The notes beneath the pieces are model-generated. The model was not told the DNA's origin, did no database searches, and was given only the letters and a program-made list of their open reading frames with translations. From contig AKCV02000015.1 of the NCBI GenBank assembly GCA_000272025.2, forward strand, positions 868,001-932,000: a stretch of DNA of 64,000 nt. The letters run 5' to 3'. The position numbers were made by a program, and so were the translations under genes. Positions within the stretch are counted from its first letter, which is position 1, and each line of letters opens with the position of its first letter. The stretch is from Imbroritus primus. GTDB lineage: Bacteria > Pseudomonadota > Gammaproteobacteria > Burkholderiales > Burkholderiaceae. Below are positions 46,440-55,782 of this stretch, piece after piece.

Positions 46440-47120
46440 CTACCACCCGCTACGCGTCCCAGGCTGCAGCTTGCGCAGGCGCGAGGCCAGGCCGTCGGCG
46501 ATTTCGGTGTGGTCGGCCTGTCGGGCAAAGTCGACGGCGGTCATGTTGCGCTGGTTCTTGAGCGTTACCACCGCGCCTTCATCGAGCAGCAGTTTGACCA
46601 GGTGGATGTTGCCGCTGCGCGCGGCCATCATCAGCGGTGTGGTGAGATTCGGGCTTTCGGCATCGACATAGGCGGCGTGGTCGAGCAGATAGCGGGCGAT
46701 CTCCAGATGCCCGCCGGCTGCAGCGTAGTGCAGCGGCGCCCAGCCTTTCTTGTTGACTTCGGCATCGTGCTTCTCCACCAGGATCTTGACGATATCGAAA
46801 TGCCCACGTAGCGCGGCCAGCATCAGGGCGTTTTCGCTGCTGCGGTTCTCGGCGTCCGGGTCAAGCTTGGGCGATTTGAGCAATTCCCTGGCCGCTCCGA
46901 GCGCATTCTCCTGGATTGCGCTGATCAGCAGCGGCGTGCCCTTGGCATCGGTACCGTTGGGATCAGCGCCCTTGGCCAGCAACTGCCTGATGCCCCAGGC
47001 GTTATCCAGCTCCACGGCCTTGCGCAGATCTTCAGCCGGCCCTGCCCAGGCGGCCCCGTGCACGCACAGCAGAATGGCCAGGAAAGCCGGTAGGGCCTGG
47101 AAAATTCTCACCAATGACAT
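46440..47120 (-). CDS. Exported ankyrin-repeat protein
   Basis: A 226-residue protein with a signal peptide (FQALPAFLAILLCVHGAAWA) and five to six ankyrin repeats, seen as GTPLLISAIQENALGAAREL, NALMLAALRGHFDIVKILVE, WAPLHYAAAGGHLEIARYLL and TTPLMMAARSGNIHLVKLLL. Ankyrin repeats bind other proteins; a periplasmic location is suggested by the signal. The gene starts 4 bp after the tatD stop, so it is part of the holB-pilZ-tatD side operon. The partner is unknown. Confidence 0.88.
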   Translation of the reverse strand: MSLVRIFQALPAFLAILLCVHGAAWAGPAEDLRKAVELDNAWGIRQLLAKGADPNGTDAKGTPLLISAIQENALGAARELLKSPKLDPDAENRSSENALMLAALRGHFDIVKILVEKHDAEVNKKGWAPLHYAAAGGHLEIARYLLDHAAYVDAESPNLTTPLMMAARSGNIHLVKLLLDEGAVVTLKNQRNMTAVDFARQADHTEIADGLASRLRKLQPGTRSGW

Positions 47121-47124
47121 GAAA

Positions 47125-47907
47125 TTATCGTTTTATCTTGTTGAATAGGCAGAAAAAATTATCCGTCGTCTGTTCAGCGACCTGTTCCAGCGGAAGCCCG
47201 CGCAGCGTTGCAATACACTCGCCGACATGGCGCACCCAGGCCGGCTGGTTGGTCTTGCCACGATACGGCACAGGCGCGAGATACGGTGAATCGGTTTCAA
47301 TCAGCATGCGGTCCAGCGGGACTTTTTTCGCAGTCTCCTGCAGGTCGGCCGCACTCTTGAAGGTCACGATGCCGGAGAAGGAAATGTGGAATCCCAGGTC
47401 GAGAGCACGCTTTGCGACGTCCCATGTCTCCGTGAAGCAATGCATCACGCCACCGGCCTCGCCTGCCTGCTCCTCGGCCATCAGCCGCAGCGTATCCTCG
47501 GCCGAGGCGCGGGTGTGGATCACCAGCGGTTTCCCGGTTTGCCGTGCCGCGGCGATATGGACGCGGAAGCGTTCGCGCTGCCACTCCATGTCGGCGATGC
47601 TGCGGCCGTTCAGGCGGTAGTAATCGAGCCCGGTTTCGCCGATGCCGACTACACGCGGATGGTCGGCAAGCGCCACAAGCTGTTCCACGCTGGGCTCGCT
47701 GACGTCCTCGGTGTCGGGGTGCACGCCCACCGTGGCATACAGGTTCGGATGGGTTTCGGCCAGCGCGAGCACATTGGGAAACGCTTCGAGCGTGACGGAA
47801 ATGCACAGCGCGTGCGTCACCTGATTGTCCCGCATATTGGCCAGCAGTTCGGGCATGCGGCTCGCGAAATCTGGAAAATCCAGGTGGCAATGTGAGTCAA
47901 CAAACAT
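47125..47907 (-). CDS. TatD family metal-dependent hydrolase
   Basis: A 260-residue TIM-barrel hydrolase of the TatD DNase family. Metal ligands are in DSHCHLDF at the N-terminus (HxH), in GIGETGLDYY (Glu), in PLVIHTRAS and VMHCFTE (His), and in IETDSPYLAP (Asp). This set fits the YcfH/TatD group of 3'-5' exonuclease-like enzymes. In many Burkholderiales and gammaproteobacteria this gene follows holB and pilZ, as here; a 217-bp gap separates it from pilZ. Confidence 0.92.
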   Translation of the reverse strand: MFVDSHCHLDFPDFASRMPELLANMRDNQVTHALCISVTLEAFPNVLALAETHPNLYATVGVHPDTEDVSEPSVEQLVALADHPRVVGIGETGLDYYRLNGRSIADMEWQRERFRVHIAAARQTGKPLVIHTRASAEDTLRLMAEEQAGEAGGVMHCFTETWDVAKRALDLGFHISFSGIVTFKSAADLQETAKKVPLDRMLIETDSPYLAPVPYRGKTNQPAWVRHVGECIATLRGLPLEQVAEQTTDNFFCLFNKIKR

Positions 47908-47942
47908 TTTTAAATCAATTGCTTATGTATGAATTCAGAGAA

Positions 47943-47957
47943 GTGACTTAAAGTCAC
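47943..47957. promoter_or_regulatory. Short palindrome upstream of tatD
   Basis: GTGACTT-A-AAGTCAC is a perfect palindrome with 7-bp arms, 36 bp upstream of the tatD start. It could be an operator or an mRNA leader hairpin. No regulator can be named. Confidence 0.35.
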
Positions 47958-48124
47958 GCAAGCCATCTGATACGGCATTGCAATGCATGGGTGCTCAGCC
48001 TTCAGGCCGGCTGCATCGCGTGGATGCACGCAAAAGACGGCGTGCCGTCGCGCCAGTCTGCGGTCAGCCGACGCGCGGTGCTGCAGTCTGCTGCGCTCCT
48101 AAGCTGCGCCGCTGCCGTGCCCTC

Positions 48125-48541
48125 TTACAGTGTCTGCGTCGGCCGTTGCGAAGCCAGGGTCTTGCCAAGCAGTTCCTCGACCGTTCGGCGCAGTGCGCGC
48201 CCCTGGTCATCATCACCCAACTGCACGCCGATACCCGGCGTCTTGTTGGCCAGGCCGACCGGCGTGATCCACGCCACACGCCCGGCTACCTGGTACTTGT
48301 TGGGCCGGTCAAACAGCGAAAGCACCAGAAAGACTTCTTCACCCAGCCGGTAAGGCCGGTTGCTTGGAACGAAGATGCCGCCGTTTTTGAGGAAAGGCAT
48401 ATAGGCGGCATACAAACCCGCCTGGTCCTTGATGGCCAGCGATACCACGCCAGGGCGCGGCATGCCTGAACCACCTAGCGTTCTTGGTGCGGCATCGGAA
48501 ATCGGACGGGTCACAAGTGGATCGCGCGAGTCGGCGCTCAT
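48125..48541 (-). CDS. pilZ: PilZ domain protein
   Basis: A 138-residue protein with a PilZ domain, like the PilZ encoded next to holB in other bacteria: GVVSLAIKDQAGLYAAYMPF, NGGIFVPSNRPYRLGEEVFL, VAGRVAWITPVGLANKTPGI and GVQLGD. PilZ of this type is needed for type IV pilus biogenesis and usually lacks the full RxxxR c-di-GMP motif; no RxxxR is seen at the N-terminus of the domain here. The ATG overlaps the stop of holB (ATGA), so the two are coupled. Confidence 0.88.
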   Translation of the reverse strand: MSADSRDPLVTRPISDAAPRTLGGSGMPRPGVVSLAIKDQAGLYAAYMPFLKNGGIFVPSNRPYRLGEEVFLVLSLFDRPNKYQVAGRVAWITPVGLANKTPGIGVQLGDDDQGRALRRTVEELLGKTLASQRPTQTL

Positions 48542-49581
48542 GGGCGGGCATTCTCCGTGACAAACATGCGGCGATACTCCAGAAACACGCTTTCCAGCAC
48601 CAGGCGGGCTGCAAGCGGATGATGCTCATGCCGCCGCCGTTCCTGCACGGCACGCAGCATGGTCTGCAATGCCAGCGGCTCAACCAGGGCGGCGCACGCA
48701 GCGGCCGCTTCGGCATGGGCCGGAAAATAGCGGGGCCCCCCTGCCATTCTCAGCGAAATCAGGTCGAACAGCCAGCGCTGCAGGGTCCCGAATACCAATG
48801 GCAGTGGTGTTTTCTGCAACAGTTCGGCAGCCGCCAAGGGCTCGAACTTACCGGCGCGCGCCAACTGCTCGACCAGCGCGGCCAGTTGTGGGCGCTCATC
48901 GGCGCCGGCGGCTTCCAGCGCGGCTAGTGGCGCATTGCCCGATTCCGCCAGCAAGGCGGCGGCATCCGGTACGCCTTGCGTCTTGAGCCAGGCGAGCGCG
49001 GCCTCGGGGCGCGGCGGCTGCACAGCATACTGGCGGCAGCGCGACAGAATCGTCGGCAGCAGTCGGTCAATCCGGTCAGTAATCAATAAAAACAAGGTAC
49101 TGGATGGCGGTTCTTCAAGTGTTTTCAGCAGGGCGTTGGCTGCCTCCACCGGCAGCATTTCCAGTGGATACATCACCAGCACGCGCCAGCCGCCGCGGTG
49201 TGTGCCGACGCCAACGGCATCGATCAAGCGGCGCACTTGCTCGATACGGATGATCTTGCTGGGAGCCTTCTTCTTGCTGCCTTCCTTGCTTTCCTTGCCA
49301 CCCTCGCCGCTTTCGCTGCCTTCGGATTCGTCATCGAGGGCTTCCGGCCGGACCAGATGAAAATCAGGGTGATTCCCCTGCCCGAACCAGTGGCAGGACT
49401 CACACTGTCCACAGGCCTGGCCGTCGGCAGCCGGCGTGCTGCACAACAGGGCCTGGCCAAAGGCCATGGCCAGTGCGCGTTTGCCAATGCCGGCCTGACC
49501 ATGGAGCAGTACAGCATGGGGCATCTGCGGACGCAGTGCGTTCAGTGCTTGCCAGTCCTCAGCTTGCCACGGAAAAATCAT
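48538..49581 (-). CDS. holB: DNA polymerase III subunit delta'
   Basis: A 347-residue clamp-loader subunit. The Walker A-like motif GQAGIGKRAL, the zinc cluster CGQCESCHW, RVLVMYPLEMLPVEAANALL and LKTLEEPPSSTLFLLITDRI followed by LLPTILSRCRQY are the delta-prime signatures. A strongly charged insert (ESEGSESGEGGKESKEGSKK) stands between the zinc cluster region and SKIIRIEQVRRLID. The ATG at 49581 (MIFPW) is preferred over a TTG at 49590. It lies between tmk (72 bp upstream) and pilZ (4-bp overlap), the standard order. Confidence 0.95.
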   Translation of the reverse strand: MIFPWQAEDWQALNALRPQMPHAVLLHGQAGIGKRALAMAFGQALLCSTPAADGQACGQCESCHWFGQGNHPDFHLVRPEALDDESEGSESGEGGKESKEGSKKKAPSKIIRIEQVRRLIDAVGVGTHRGGWRVLVMYPLEMLPVEAANALLKTLEEPPSSTLFLLITDRIDRLLPTILSRCRQYAVQPPRPEAALAWLKTQGVPDAAALLAESGNAPLAALEAAGADERPQLAALVEQLARAGKFEPLAAAELLQKTPLPLVFGTLQRWLFDLISLRMAGGPRYFPAHAEAAAACAALVEPLALQTMLRAVQERRRHEHHPLAARLVLESVFLEYRRMFVTENARP

Positions 49582-49653
49582 GGATTTCAATAGGTTATGG
49601 ATGATTTCAAGAAATGATGTGAAGACTTTCGTTGTGGAAAAATTCCTTCGAAA

Positions 49654-50292
49654 TCAAATTCTTGCGATCAATTCCTCAAGTTTAACGCGAATGGCATCAA
49701 TGGGTTCCGTTGCGTCGATCACGACGTAGCGTGCCGGTACCTCTGCCACGCGCCGCAGGTATTCCGCCCGCGTCCGCTCGAAAAAGGCGCGGTTCTCCGC
49801 CTCGAACTTGTCGGGCGCGCGGGTTTGCGCCAGTCGTGCACTGGCGGTCTCTACGGGGACGTCGAAGAGCAATGTCAGGTCGGGCCGCAGATCTTCCTGT
49901 ACCCAGTGCTCCAGGGCCTCCAGCTTCTCGCGCGCCAGCCCGCGCCCACCGCCCTGGTAGGCAAAGGTAGCGTCGGTGAAGCGGTCGGAAATCACCCAGT
50001 CACCACGCGCCAGCGCCGGCTCGATGATCTCGGCGATATGCTCGCGGCGCGCGGCAAACATCAGCAGCGCCTCGGTTTCCAGATGCATCTTGCGATGCAG
50101 GAGCAGTTCACGCAGTTGCTCGCCAAGGGCGGTACCGCCCGGCTCGCGCGTGGTCACGACCTTGCGCGCGGGGCTTGCCTGCCCGTAGCCCTGGGCTCCC
50201 AGCCGCTGCCGTAACAGGTCGGCGAACCATTCGAGGTGGGTGCTCTTGCCGGCACCGTCGATGCCTTCGAACGTGATGAATTTTCCGCGCAT
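49654..50292 (-). CDS. tmk: Thymidylate kinase
   Basis: A 212-residue kinase that makes dTDP from dTMP. The P-loop [11 protein letters not shown] and the [11 protein letters not shown] and [18 protein letters not shown] motifs (the DR and lid regions) are complete. The ATG at 50292 ([10 protein letters not shown]) is one base after the mltG stop; the frame continues to 50394 but would overlap mltG. Second gene of mltG-tmk-holB-pilZ. Confidence 0.96.
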   Translation of the reverse strand: MRGKFITFEGIDGAGKSTHLEWFADLLRQRLGAQGYGQASPARKVVTTREPGGTALGEQLRELLLHRKMHLETEALLMFAARREHIAEIIEPALARGDWVISDRFTDATFAYQGGGRGLAREKLEALEHWVQEDLRPDLTLLFDVPVETASARLAQTRAPDKFEAENRAFFERTRAEYLRRVAEVPARYVVIDATEPIDAIRVKLEELIARI

Positions 50293-50293
50293 G

Positions 50294-51289
50294 TCATTTA
50301 CCGCGTTGATACTGGTTAACTGCCCGGTTGTGCTCGGGCAGCGTGGCGGAAAAATGGCTGGTGCCATCTCCGCGCGCCACGAAATAGAGTGCATCGCTGG
50401 GCGCCGGGGCTACCGCGGCCATCAGGGACGCCGCGCCCGGCAGCGCGATGGGCGTGGGCGGCAAACCCACGCGGGTGTAGGTATTGTACGGAGTGTCAGT
50501 CTGCAAGTCGCGCTTGCGGATGTTGCCGTCAAAGCGTTCGCCCATGCCGTAGATCACCGTAGGGTCGGTCTGCAGCAGCATGCCCTTGCGCAGGCGATTG
50601 ATGAACACCGAGGCAATCATCGGCCGCTCGCTGGCCTGCCCGGTTTCCTTCTCGACGATGGAAGCAATGATCAGCACCTCGTAGGGGTTCTTGTATGGCA
50701 GGTTCGGCGCACGCGCAGCCCATGCGTCATCGAGCCGCTTGCGCATGGCGTCGTGTGCGCGGCGGTACAGGTCGAGATCGCTGCTGCCACGGGCGAACAG
50801 GTAGGTATCGGGAAAGAACAGTCCTTCCGGATGACGTTCCTGGATGCCCAGCCGCTCGAGCAAGGCGGCATCGGACATGCCGCGCGTCTCGTGGCGCAAT
50901 GCCGGATGCGCGTCGATTGCTGCGCGCATGCGTCGGAATTCCCAGCCTTCGATGACCGTCACCACATGGTGCGTCACCTCGCCGCGCGCGAGCTTGCCGA
51001 GGATCGACCACGGCGTGGCGCCCTGCTCCAGCTCGTAGCCCCCAGCCTTGAGGTTGGCGCCATTGCCGCTCACGCGTGCCAGCAGTACGAACAGCAACTC
51101 CGGCATGGCCACGCCGCCGCGTTCCAGCTGGCGCGCTACGCTCGGCACGGAAGAACCGGGCTTGATGATCACTTCCACCGGCGACGTGCGCAGCGTGACG
51201 GGGCGTTGCGCCCAATAGGCGAACAGCCCTCCTGCCAGCATAGCCAGCAACAGGACAAACAGCATCAGCCGGGTGAGGAATCGTCTCAT
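50294..51289 (-). CDS. mltG: Endolytic murein transglycosylase MltG
   Basis: A 331-residue inner-membrane enzyme of the YceG family that cuts nascent glycan strands. One membrane anchor ([21 protein letters not shown]), then a LysM-like region ([19 protein letters not shown]) and the catalytic domain with [26 protein letters not shown] (catalytic Glu), [20 protein letters not shown] and [27 protein letters not shown] is also conserved. The ATG at 51289 places the anchor at the N-terminus. It heads the operon and is divergent from ygfZ, 225 bp away. Confidence 0.95.
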   Translation of the reverse strand: MRRFLTRLMLFVLLLAMLAGGLFAYWAQRPVTLRTSPVEVIIKPGSSVPSVARQLERGGVAMPELLFVLLARVSGNGANLKAGGYELEQGATPWSILGKLARGEVTHHVVTVIEGWEFRRMRAAIDAHPALRHETRGMSDAALLERLGIQERHPEGLFFPDTYLFARGSSDLDLYRRAHDAMRKRLDDAWAARAPNLPYKNPYEVLIIASIVEKETGQASERPMIASVFINRLRKGMLLQTDPTVIYGMGERFDGNIRKRDLQTDTPYNTYTRVGLPPTPIALPGAASLMAAVAPAPSDALYFVARGDGTSHFSATLPEHNRAVNQYQRGK

Positions 51290-51514
51290 GAATAGTCGTG
51301 CGTCGCCGTGCAAACCGCGACGGTGGTATCGTTTGGGGTATGGCGGCATGCCGCGTTTTCATAGTGCGGCATGCTGCGGACCCGTATGATAAACCGGCAA
51401 GCGCGGTGGATCATGCGAAACACGACTTCGCGGCGCCACGTTGCGGTTGCCAGCGGCACATCCGCCCGTGCGCCCATGCGCCCGACTCTTTAATTCCGGA
51501 CGGTTTGTCCCAAC

Positions 51515-52525
51515 ATGCCAACCATGTTTACGACCCAATTCAGCATAAGCGAACAATTTGCTGCCGTGAGCGGCGGCTCGGTGGTCTGCGCTCCCAACGA
51601 CATCAGCCTGATCCGCGTGACTGGCGATGATGCGGCGACCTTCCTGCACAGCCTGTTGACCAATGCCGTGGAAGACCTCGGCCTGGGCGAAGCCCGGCTC
51701 GCCGGGATGTGCTCGCCCAAGGGGCGCCTGCAGGCCACCATGATGATGTGGCGCGACAACGAGGGACTACTGCTGCAAGTCCCGGCCGACATCGCGCCGG
51801 GGCTGCAAAAGCGCCTGACGATGTTCAAGCTGCGCGCCAAGGTGATGCTGTCCAGTGCCGATGAGGTGCTGCGCGTATTCGGCACGGCCGGGCCCGATGC
51901 CTCCAAGAGCCTGGCCGCTTTCGGGCTCGAACTGCCCGCTAGCGTGTGGGGCGTGACGCATCAGCCGAACGGCACGGTGATTCGCCTGCCGGATGCGGCA
52001 GACCGCGAGCGCTATCAGGTCATCCTCGCGCACGAACAGGCGAGCGATGCATGGAAGGTCCTGTCCGCCACCCTGCTGCCGGTGGACACCGAGGTGTGGA
52101 ACTGGCTGCACGTGCAGTCGGGCATCCCGCGCATCGTTACGGCCACGCAAGAGCAGTTCGTGCCGCAGATGATCAATTTCGAGGTCGTGGGCGGCGTCAA
52201 TTTCCGCAAGGGGTGTTATCCCGGCCAGGAAGTCGTCGCGCGCAGCCAGTACCGTGGCACGCTCAAGCGCCGCATGTTCCTCGGCCATGTCGCCCTGGAA
52301 GGCCTCGACGTGCCGGCGCCAGGCACCGAGCTGTTCAGCGAGGCCGATGCTGGTCAGCCGTGCGGCATGGTAGTGAACGCGGCCGGCGCTCCCGACGGCG
52401 GCAGCCATGTGCTGGCGGAACTGAAGCTGGACACCGTGGATACGCTCGTCCACGTCGGTTCCGCAACAGGCCCGACGCTCACGCTGGTGGCGCAGCCCTA
52501 TGCGCTGCCAGTTGCAGAGAGCTGA
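51515..52525 (+). CDS. ygfZ: Folate-binding Fe-S cluster maintenance protein YgfZ
   Basis: A 336-residue YgfZ/GcvT-like protein. RVTGDDAATFLHSLLTNAVE at the N-terminus and the family signature KGCYPGQEVVARSQYRGTLK, with the essential Cys, are present. YgfZ binds tetrahydrofolate and helps maintain certain iron-sulphur enzymes. The DUF4936 gene follows 30 bp downstream, a neighbourhood typical of Burkholderiales. An in-frame ATG at 51524 is an alternative start; no strong ribosome site decides it. Confidence 0.93.
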   Translation: MPTMFTTQFSISEQFAAVSGGSVVCAPNDISLIRVTGDDAATFLHSLLTNAVEDLGLGEARLAGMCSPKGRLQATMMMWRDNEGLLLQVPADIAPGLQKRLTMFKLRAKVMLSSADEVLRVFGTAGPDASKSLAAFGLELPASVWGVTHQPNGTVIRLPDAADRERYQVILAHEQASDAWKVLSATLLPVDTEVWNWLHVQSGIPRIVTATQEQFVPQMINFEVVGGVNFRKGCYPGQEVVARSQYRGTLKRRMFLGHVALEGLDVPAPGTELFSEADAGQPCGMVVNAAGAPDGGSHVLAELKLDTVDTLVHVGSATGPTLTLVAQPYALPVAES

Positions 52526-52555
52526 GCCGCCGCATCCATTGGAAAAGACCCCGCC

Positions 52556-52861
52556 ATGAGCCTCCACCTCTACGTCTATTTCAAGGTGCCCCAGACGGCC
52601 GCCGCCGACCTGCTGCCGCGCTGGTGGCACTGGCTCGACACGGTCGAGGATGCCACCGGCGTAGCGGGCTCGCTGTTGCGCCGGCCAGGCGTGGGCAGCG
52701 ATGGACTGCAGACCTGGATGGAGGCCTACCAGGACATTCCCGAGGCCTTTGCCGAGACGCTCGATCGCCTGTGGTCAGACCGGGGCCTGCAGCCGTTTCT
52801 CTCCGGCCCACGCCACACCGAACTGTTTGCCGACCAGGAACGGCCGGACATGGAGCGCTGA
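52556..52861 (+). CDS. DUF4936 family protein
   Basis: A 101-residue protein. MSLHLYVYFKVP, the LLRRPGVGSDGLQTWMEAYQ segment and the HTELF end match the small family found directly after ygfZ in Burkholderiales. Nothing catalytic is visible and the role is unknown. The start follows ygfZ by 30 bp and the stop is 3 bp before the next gene, so the three form one transcription unit. Confidence 0.8.
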   Translation: MSLHLYVYFKVPQTAAADLLPRWWHWLDTVEDATGVAGSLLRRPGVGSDGLQTWMEAYQDIPEAFAETLDRLWSDRGLQPFLSGPRHTELFADQERPDMER

Positions 52862-52864
52862 ACG

Positions 52865-53674
52865 ATGTGCCTGATCTTGACCGCCTGGCATGCGCACCCT
52901 GACTATGCCCTGGTGGTTGCCGCCAATCGCGACGAATTCTACGAACGCCCGGCCGATGCGCTGGGTTGGTGGGACGATGCGCCAGATATCCTCGCCGGTC
53001 GCGACCGAGCGGCCGTCAACGGCGCCAGCGGTACGTGGCTGGGCCTGGCCCAGGGTGGACGCTTTGCGGCCCTGACCAACTACCGGGCACCGTCCGAGAA
53101 ACGTACCGATGCCCGCTCGCGGGGCGAACTGGTGCGCGGCTTCCTCGCCGGCAGCGAACAGCCTGACGCTTTCCTGCACGGCCTGCGGCCGCGCCAGGGT
53201 GTTTACAACGGTTTCAATCTGCTGGCGTCCGATCTGCAGAGCCTGTGGTGGTACAGCAACCGCGCCGCCACCGGACTGCCGCAGCGTCTGCAGGCGGGCG
53301 TCTATGGGTTATCGAATGCGCTGCTCGACACGCCCTGGCCGAAGGTGCGCAGCCGCGTGGCTGCGTTCGCGGAGGCCTTGGCGGCCGATACCGGGCGACG
53401 TGGCGCCAGCCCGTCGCCCTATCTCGCTTTGCTGGCCGACACCCGCCAGCCGACCGACGATGTCTTGCCCGAAACTGGCGTGAGCCTGGAATGGGAACGC
53501 GTGCTGTCGTCGGCCTTTATCCGTTCGCCACGCTACGGCACGCGTGCCAGCACGGTGCTGCGTGTACGCCATGACGGCAGTTTCGACATGCTGGAACGCA
53601 GCTTCGACGCCAGCGGCTGCATCGGCGAACGGCATGAAAGCGGCGTGCTGCGGCACTCGTCGGAAACGGCCTGA
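52865..53674 (+). CDS. NRDE (TANGO2) family protein
   Basis: A 269-residue NRDE-domain protein: MCLILTAWHAHPDYALVVAA followed by NRDEFYERP is the name-giving N-terminus, with WWDDAPDILAGRD and the GTWLGLAQGGRFAALTNYR strand. The N-terminal Cys2 is conserved and could act as a nucleophile, as in the Ntn-like fold. Human TANGO2 and HRG-9 of worms are distant relatives linked to haem handling; the bacterial role is unsettled. Translated from the ygfZ operon, 3 bp after the DUF4936 gene. Confidence 0.92.
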   Translation: MCLILTAWHAHPDYALVVAANRDEFYERPADALGWWDDAPDILAGRDRAAVNGASGTWLGLAQGGRFAALTNYRAPSEKRTDARSRGELVRGFLAGSEQPDAFLHGLRPRQGVYNGFNLLASDLQSLWWYSNRAATGLPQRLQAGVYGLSNALLDTPWPKVRSRVAAFAEALAADTGRRGASPSPYLALLADTRQPTDDVLPETGVSLEWERVLSSAFIRSPRYGTRASTVLRVRHDGSFDMLERSFDASGCIGERHESGVLRHSSETA

Positions 53675-53680
53675 CGCCGC

Positions 53681-54115
53681 TCAGCGCCCGTCCAGTGCCA
53701 GCCGCATGGTGATGTGCTCGATACCGGCTTCCATGAAAATCTCGCCTTCACGCACAAAGCCGGCGCGCCGGTAGAACGCCTCGGCATGCGTCTGCGCATG
53801 CAGTACGACCTCCGCGTAACCGAGTATGCGCGCCTGTGCGATCAGCGCCTGCAGGATGGCCATGCCGACGCCTGAGCCGCGTGCCTCGGCAAGTACCGCC
53901 ATGCGCCCGATATGGCCATCCGGCAGCAGGCGGCCGGTGCCGACCGGCACGCCTTGCGCATCGGTGGCAATGGCGTGCCAGCAGTCCGCGTCAGCGGCAT
54001 CCCATTCGAGTTCGGCAGGCACGCCTTGCTCTTCGACGAACACGCGCGTGCGGATGGCGCCCGCCACTGTCCCGACCTCATCCCAGCGTCCCAGGTGAAT
54101 ATGCTGTTCAGGCAT
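53681..54115 (-). CDS. GNAT family N-acetyltransferase
   Basis: A 144-residue acetyltransferase of the ElaA/YjcF-like GNAT type: TRVFVEEQGVPAELEWDAAD at the N-terminus, GHIGRMAVLAEARGSGVGMA with the acetyl-CoA pyrophosphate loop (R-G-x-G-x-G/A), and VVLHAQTHAEAFYRRAGFV. The acceptor is unknown. It overlaps the upstream thioesterase gene by 8 bp and is convergent with the TANGO2-like gene 6 bp away. Confidence 0.9.
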   Translation of the reverse strand: MPEQHIHLGRWDEVGTVAGAIRTRVFVEEQGVPAELEWDAADADCWHAIATDAQGVPVGTGRLLPDGHIGRMAVLAEARGSGVGMAILQALIAQARILGYAEVVLHAQTHAEAFYRRAGFVREGEIFMEAGIEHITMRLALDGR

Positions 54116-54587
54116 GTGGCCCTCCGGTGTTCGATGAAGCGGCGTGCGACGATGACGCAGCCACGGGCGGCAGTATCTCGTACGCCGCGATACGGTCGCG
54201 CATCACGGCCGGCACCGGGACTGGCTGTCGCGTGCCCATGTCGGTGCTCACGTAGATCAGTTCGGCGCTGGCGACGTGATCGGCGCCGCGATGCATCTCG
54301 ATGAGGAACTGCAGGCTGGTGCGGCCGATGCGGGCGATGCGCCCGCACAACTCGAGCTCGTCATCGTAGCGCGCCGACATGTGGTACTCGACCGTGGACT
54401 TGACCACGTACAGGTCCACGCCGCCTTCGAGGCGGTCCGGATAGCGCAGGCCGATGGTGCGCCAGTATTCGGTGACGCACACGTCCGCGTACAGCAGGTA
54501 GTGCCCGTTGAACACCACGCTCTGGGAGTCGACCTCCGCCCAGCGTACGCGCAGCGGCACCTTGTGCCGGAAATCAGTTCGTGCCAT
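54108..54587 (-). CDS. Acyl-CoA thioesterase, 4-hydroxybenzoyl-CoA thioesterase fold
   Basis: A 159-residue hot-dog-fold thioesterase. VRWAEVDSQSVVFNGHYLLY carries the catalytic Asp/Asn region of the YbgC/FadM type (DxxxVVFNxHY), followed by VVKSTVEYHMSARYDDELEL. The ATG at 54587 follows AGGAG at about 9 nt; a longer frame to 54656 lies within the upstream gene. It overlaps the hydrolase gene by 14 bp and the GNAT gene by 8 bp, so the three are coupled. Substrate unknown. Confidence 0.88.
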   Translation of the reverse strand: MARTDFRHKVPLRVRWAEVDSQSVVFNGHYLLYADVCVTEYWRTIGLRYPDRLEGGVDLYVVKSTVEYHMSARYDDELELCGRIARIGRTSLQFLIEMHRGADHVASAELIYVSTDMGTRQPVPVPAVMRDRIAAYEILPPVAASSSHAASSNTGGPHA

Positions 54588-55617
54588 GTCGCTGTTCTCC
54601 TGCACGCCCGCGCTCAAGGCCAAATGCGCGCCGCAGGGCATGGCCTGCGTCCGCATGGGCCTTGGCCACGGCTGGCACGAAACGCGCCATCTTGAAGAAA
54701 TCGTGGATCATGCCATCGTAATGCACCAGTTCCGCCGTCACGCCTGCCGCCTGCAGCTTGCGGGCATAGGCGATGCCTTCGTCGACCAGTGGGTCGAATT
54801 GCGCCACGGCGATCCACGCCGGACAGCAGCCCGTTACATCCGCCCCATCTCCACCCGCATCGAGCGGGGCGAAGCGCCAGTCATCGCGGTCTGCATCGCT
54901 GCGCAGGTAGTGGGAGAAGAACCACAGGATCATCTCGCGCGTCAGCATGTAGCCCTCGGTCAGCGCGTGGTGCGATGGCATGTCCTGCCAGCCACATGTG
55001 CCGGGATAGATCAGCAGCTGCAGGACCGGCGACAAGCCCAGGTTGCGCGCCTCGATGGCCGCTACCGTGGCGAGCGTGCCGCCCGCGCTATCGCCGCCGA
55101 GCGCGATGCGTGCCGGGTCTGCGCCAAGGCGCTCGGCATTGTCGAAGGTCCACTGCATGGCATCGAAGGCATCGTGCGCCGCCGTGGGAAAACGCCACTC
55201 CGGTCCCAGGCGGTAATCGACCGACAGCACCATGCAGTCGCCCAGCTCCGCCAGCCGCCGGCACAGCGCATCGTGCGTGCCGATGCCGCCGACCGTGAAC
55301 CCGCCACCGTGGTAGTACAGCAGCACTGGCATCGGATCGACCCACGACGGCTCGCGCGGCGCTACCAGGCGCATGGAGATGGGATGGCCATCACGCGCGG
55401 GGATGGTGAAATCCTCCACCACGGCCATGTCTGCGGGCATCAGGTCAAGAATCGGTGCGCTCTTGGCGTAGGCGATCTTGGCATCGGCCACGTCCATCTG
55501 GTTCAAGGCGGGCCGTTTGGCTTTCTCGATCAGCTCCAGCAGATGGGCCAGTTGGGGATCGAGGCCAGCGCGGTCGAAGCGCGCGGCGGAGGCGGAGGGA
55601 TCAGGTGTGTGTGGCAC
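54574..55617 (-). CDS. Alpha/beta hydrolase (hormone-sensitive lipase type esterase)
   Basis: A 347-residue esterase of family IV. The oxyanion motif YYHGGGFTVGG, the nucleophile motif GGDSAGGTLA, the acid region QFDPLVDEG and the His in DGMIHDFF make a complete catalytic triad. The start is uncertain: the frame is open to 55752, but the GTG at 55617 (MPHTPDPS) starts where coding character appears; GTG at 55674 is another option. It is followed directly by the thioesterase and GNAT genes. Cytoplasmic; natural ester unknown. Confidence 0.85.
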   Translation of the reverse strand: MPHTPDPSASAARFDRAGLDPQLAHLLELIEKAKRPALNQMDVADAKIAYAKSAPILDLMPADMAVVEDFTIPARDGHPISMRLVAPREPSWVDPMPVLLYYHGGGFTVGGIGTHDALCRRLAELGDCMVLSVDYRLGPEWRFPTAAHDAFDAMQWTFDNAERLGADPARIALGGDSAGGTLATVAAIEARNLGLSPVLQLLIYPGTCGWQDMPSHHALTEGYMLTREMILWFFSHYLRSDADRDDWRFAPLDAGGDGADVTGCCPAWIAVAQFDPLVDEGIAYARKLQAAGVTAELVHYDGMIHDFFKMARFVPAVAKAHADAGHALRRAFGLERGRAGEQRHGTN

Positions 55618-55782
55618 AGCGGAAACGGACTGGAGAGCGTCCGACAGGAAAAGTCTCAGCTCGGCATGGTACACGCGCCGGTCGGTGTACGCGACCGACT
55701 GCCCATCACCGGCCTTGCCGGCATGGCGGGAAATACCCGCACATCCGCCCAACCGGAATGACAGGCTGACAGACCCGGGCGC

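Noticed and set aside
47943-47957. Treating the tatD upstream palindrome as a terminator
   Set aside because: The stem is AT-rich and only 7 bp, with no T tract, so it is listed only as a weak possible regulatory site.
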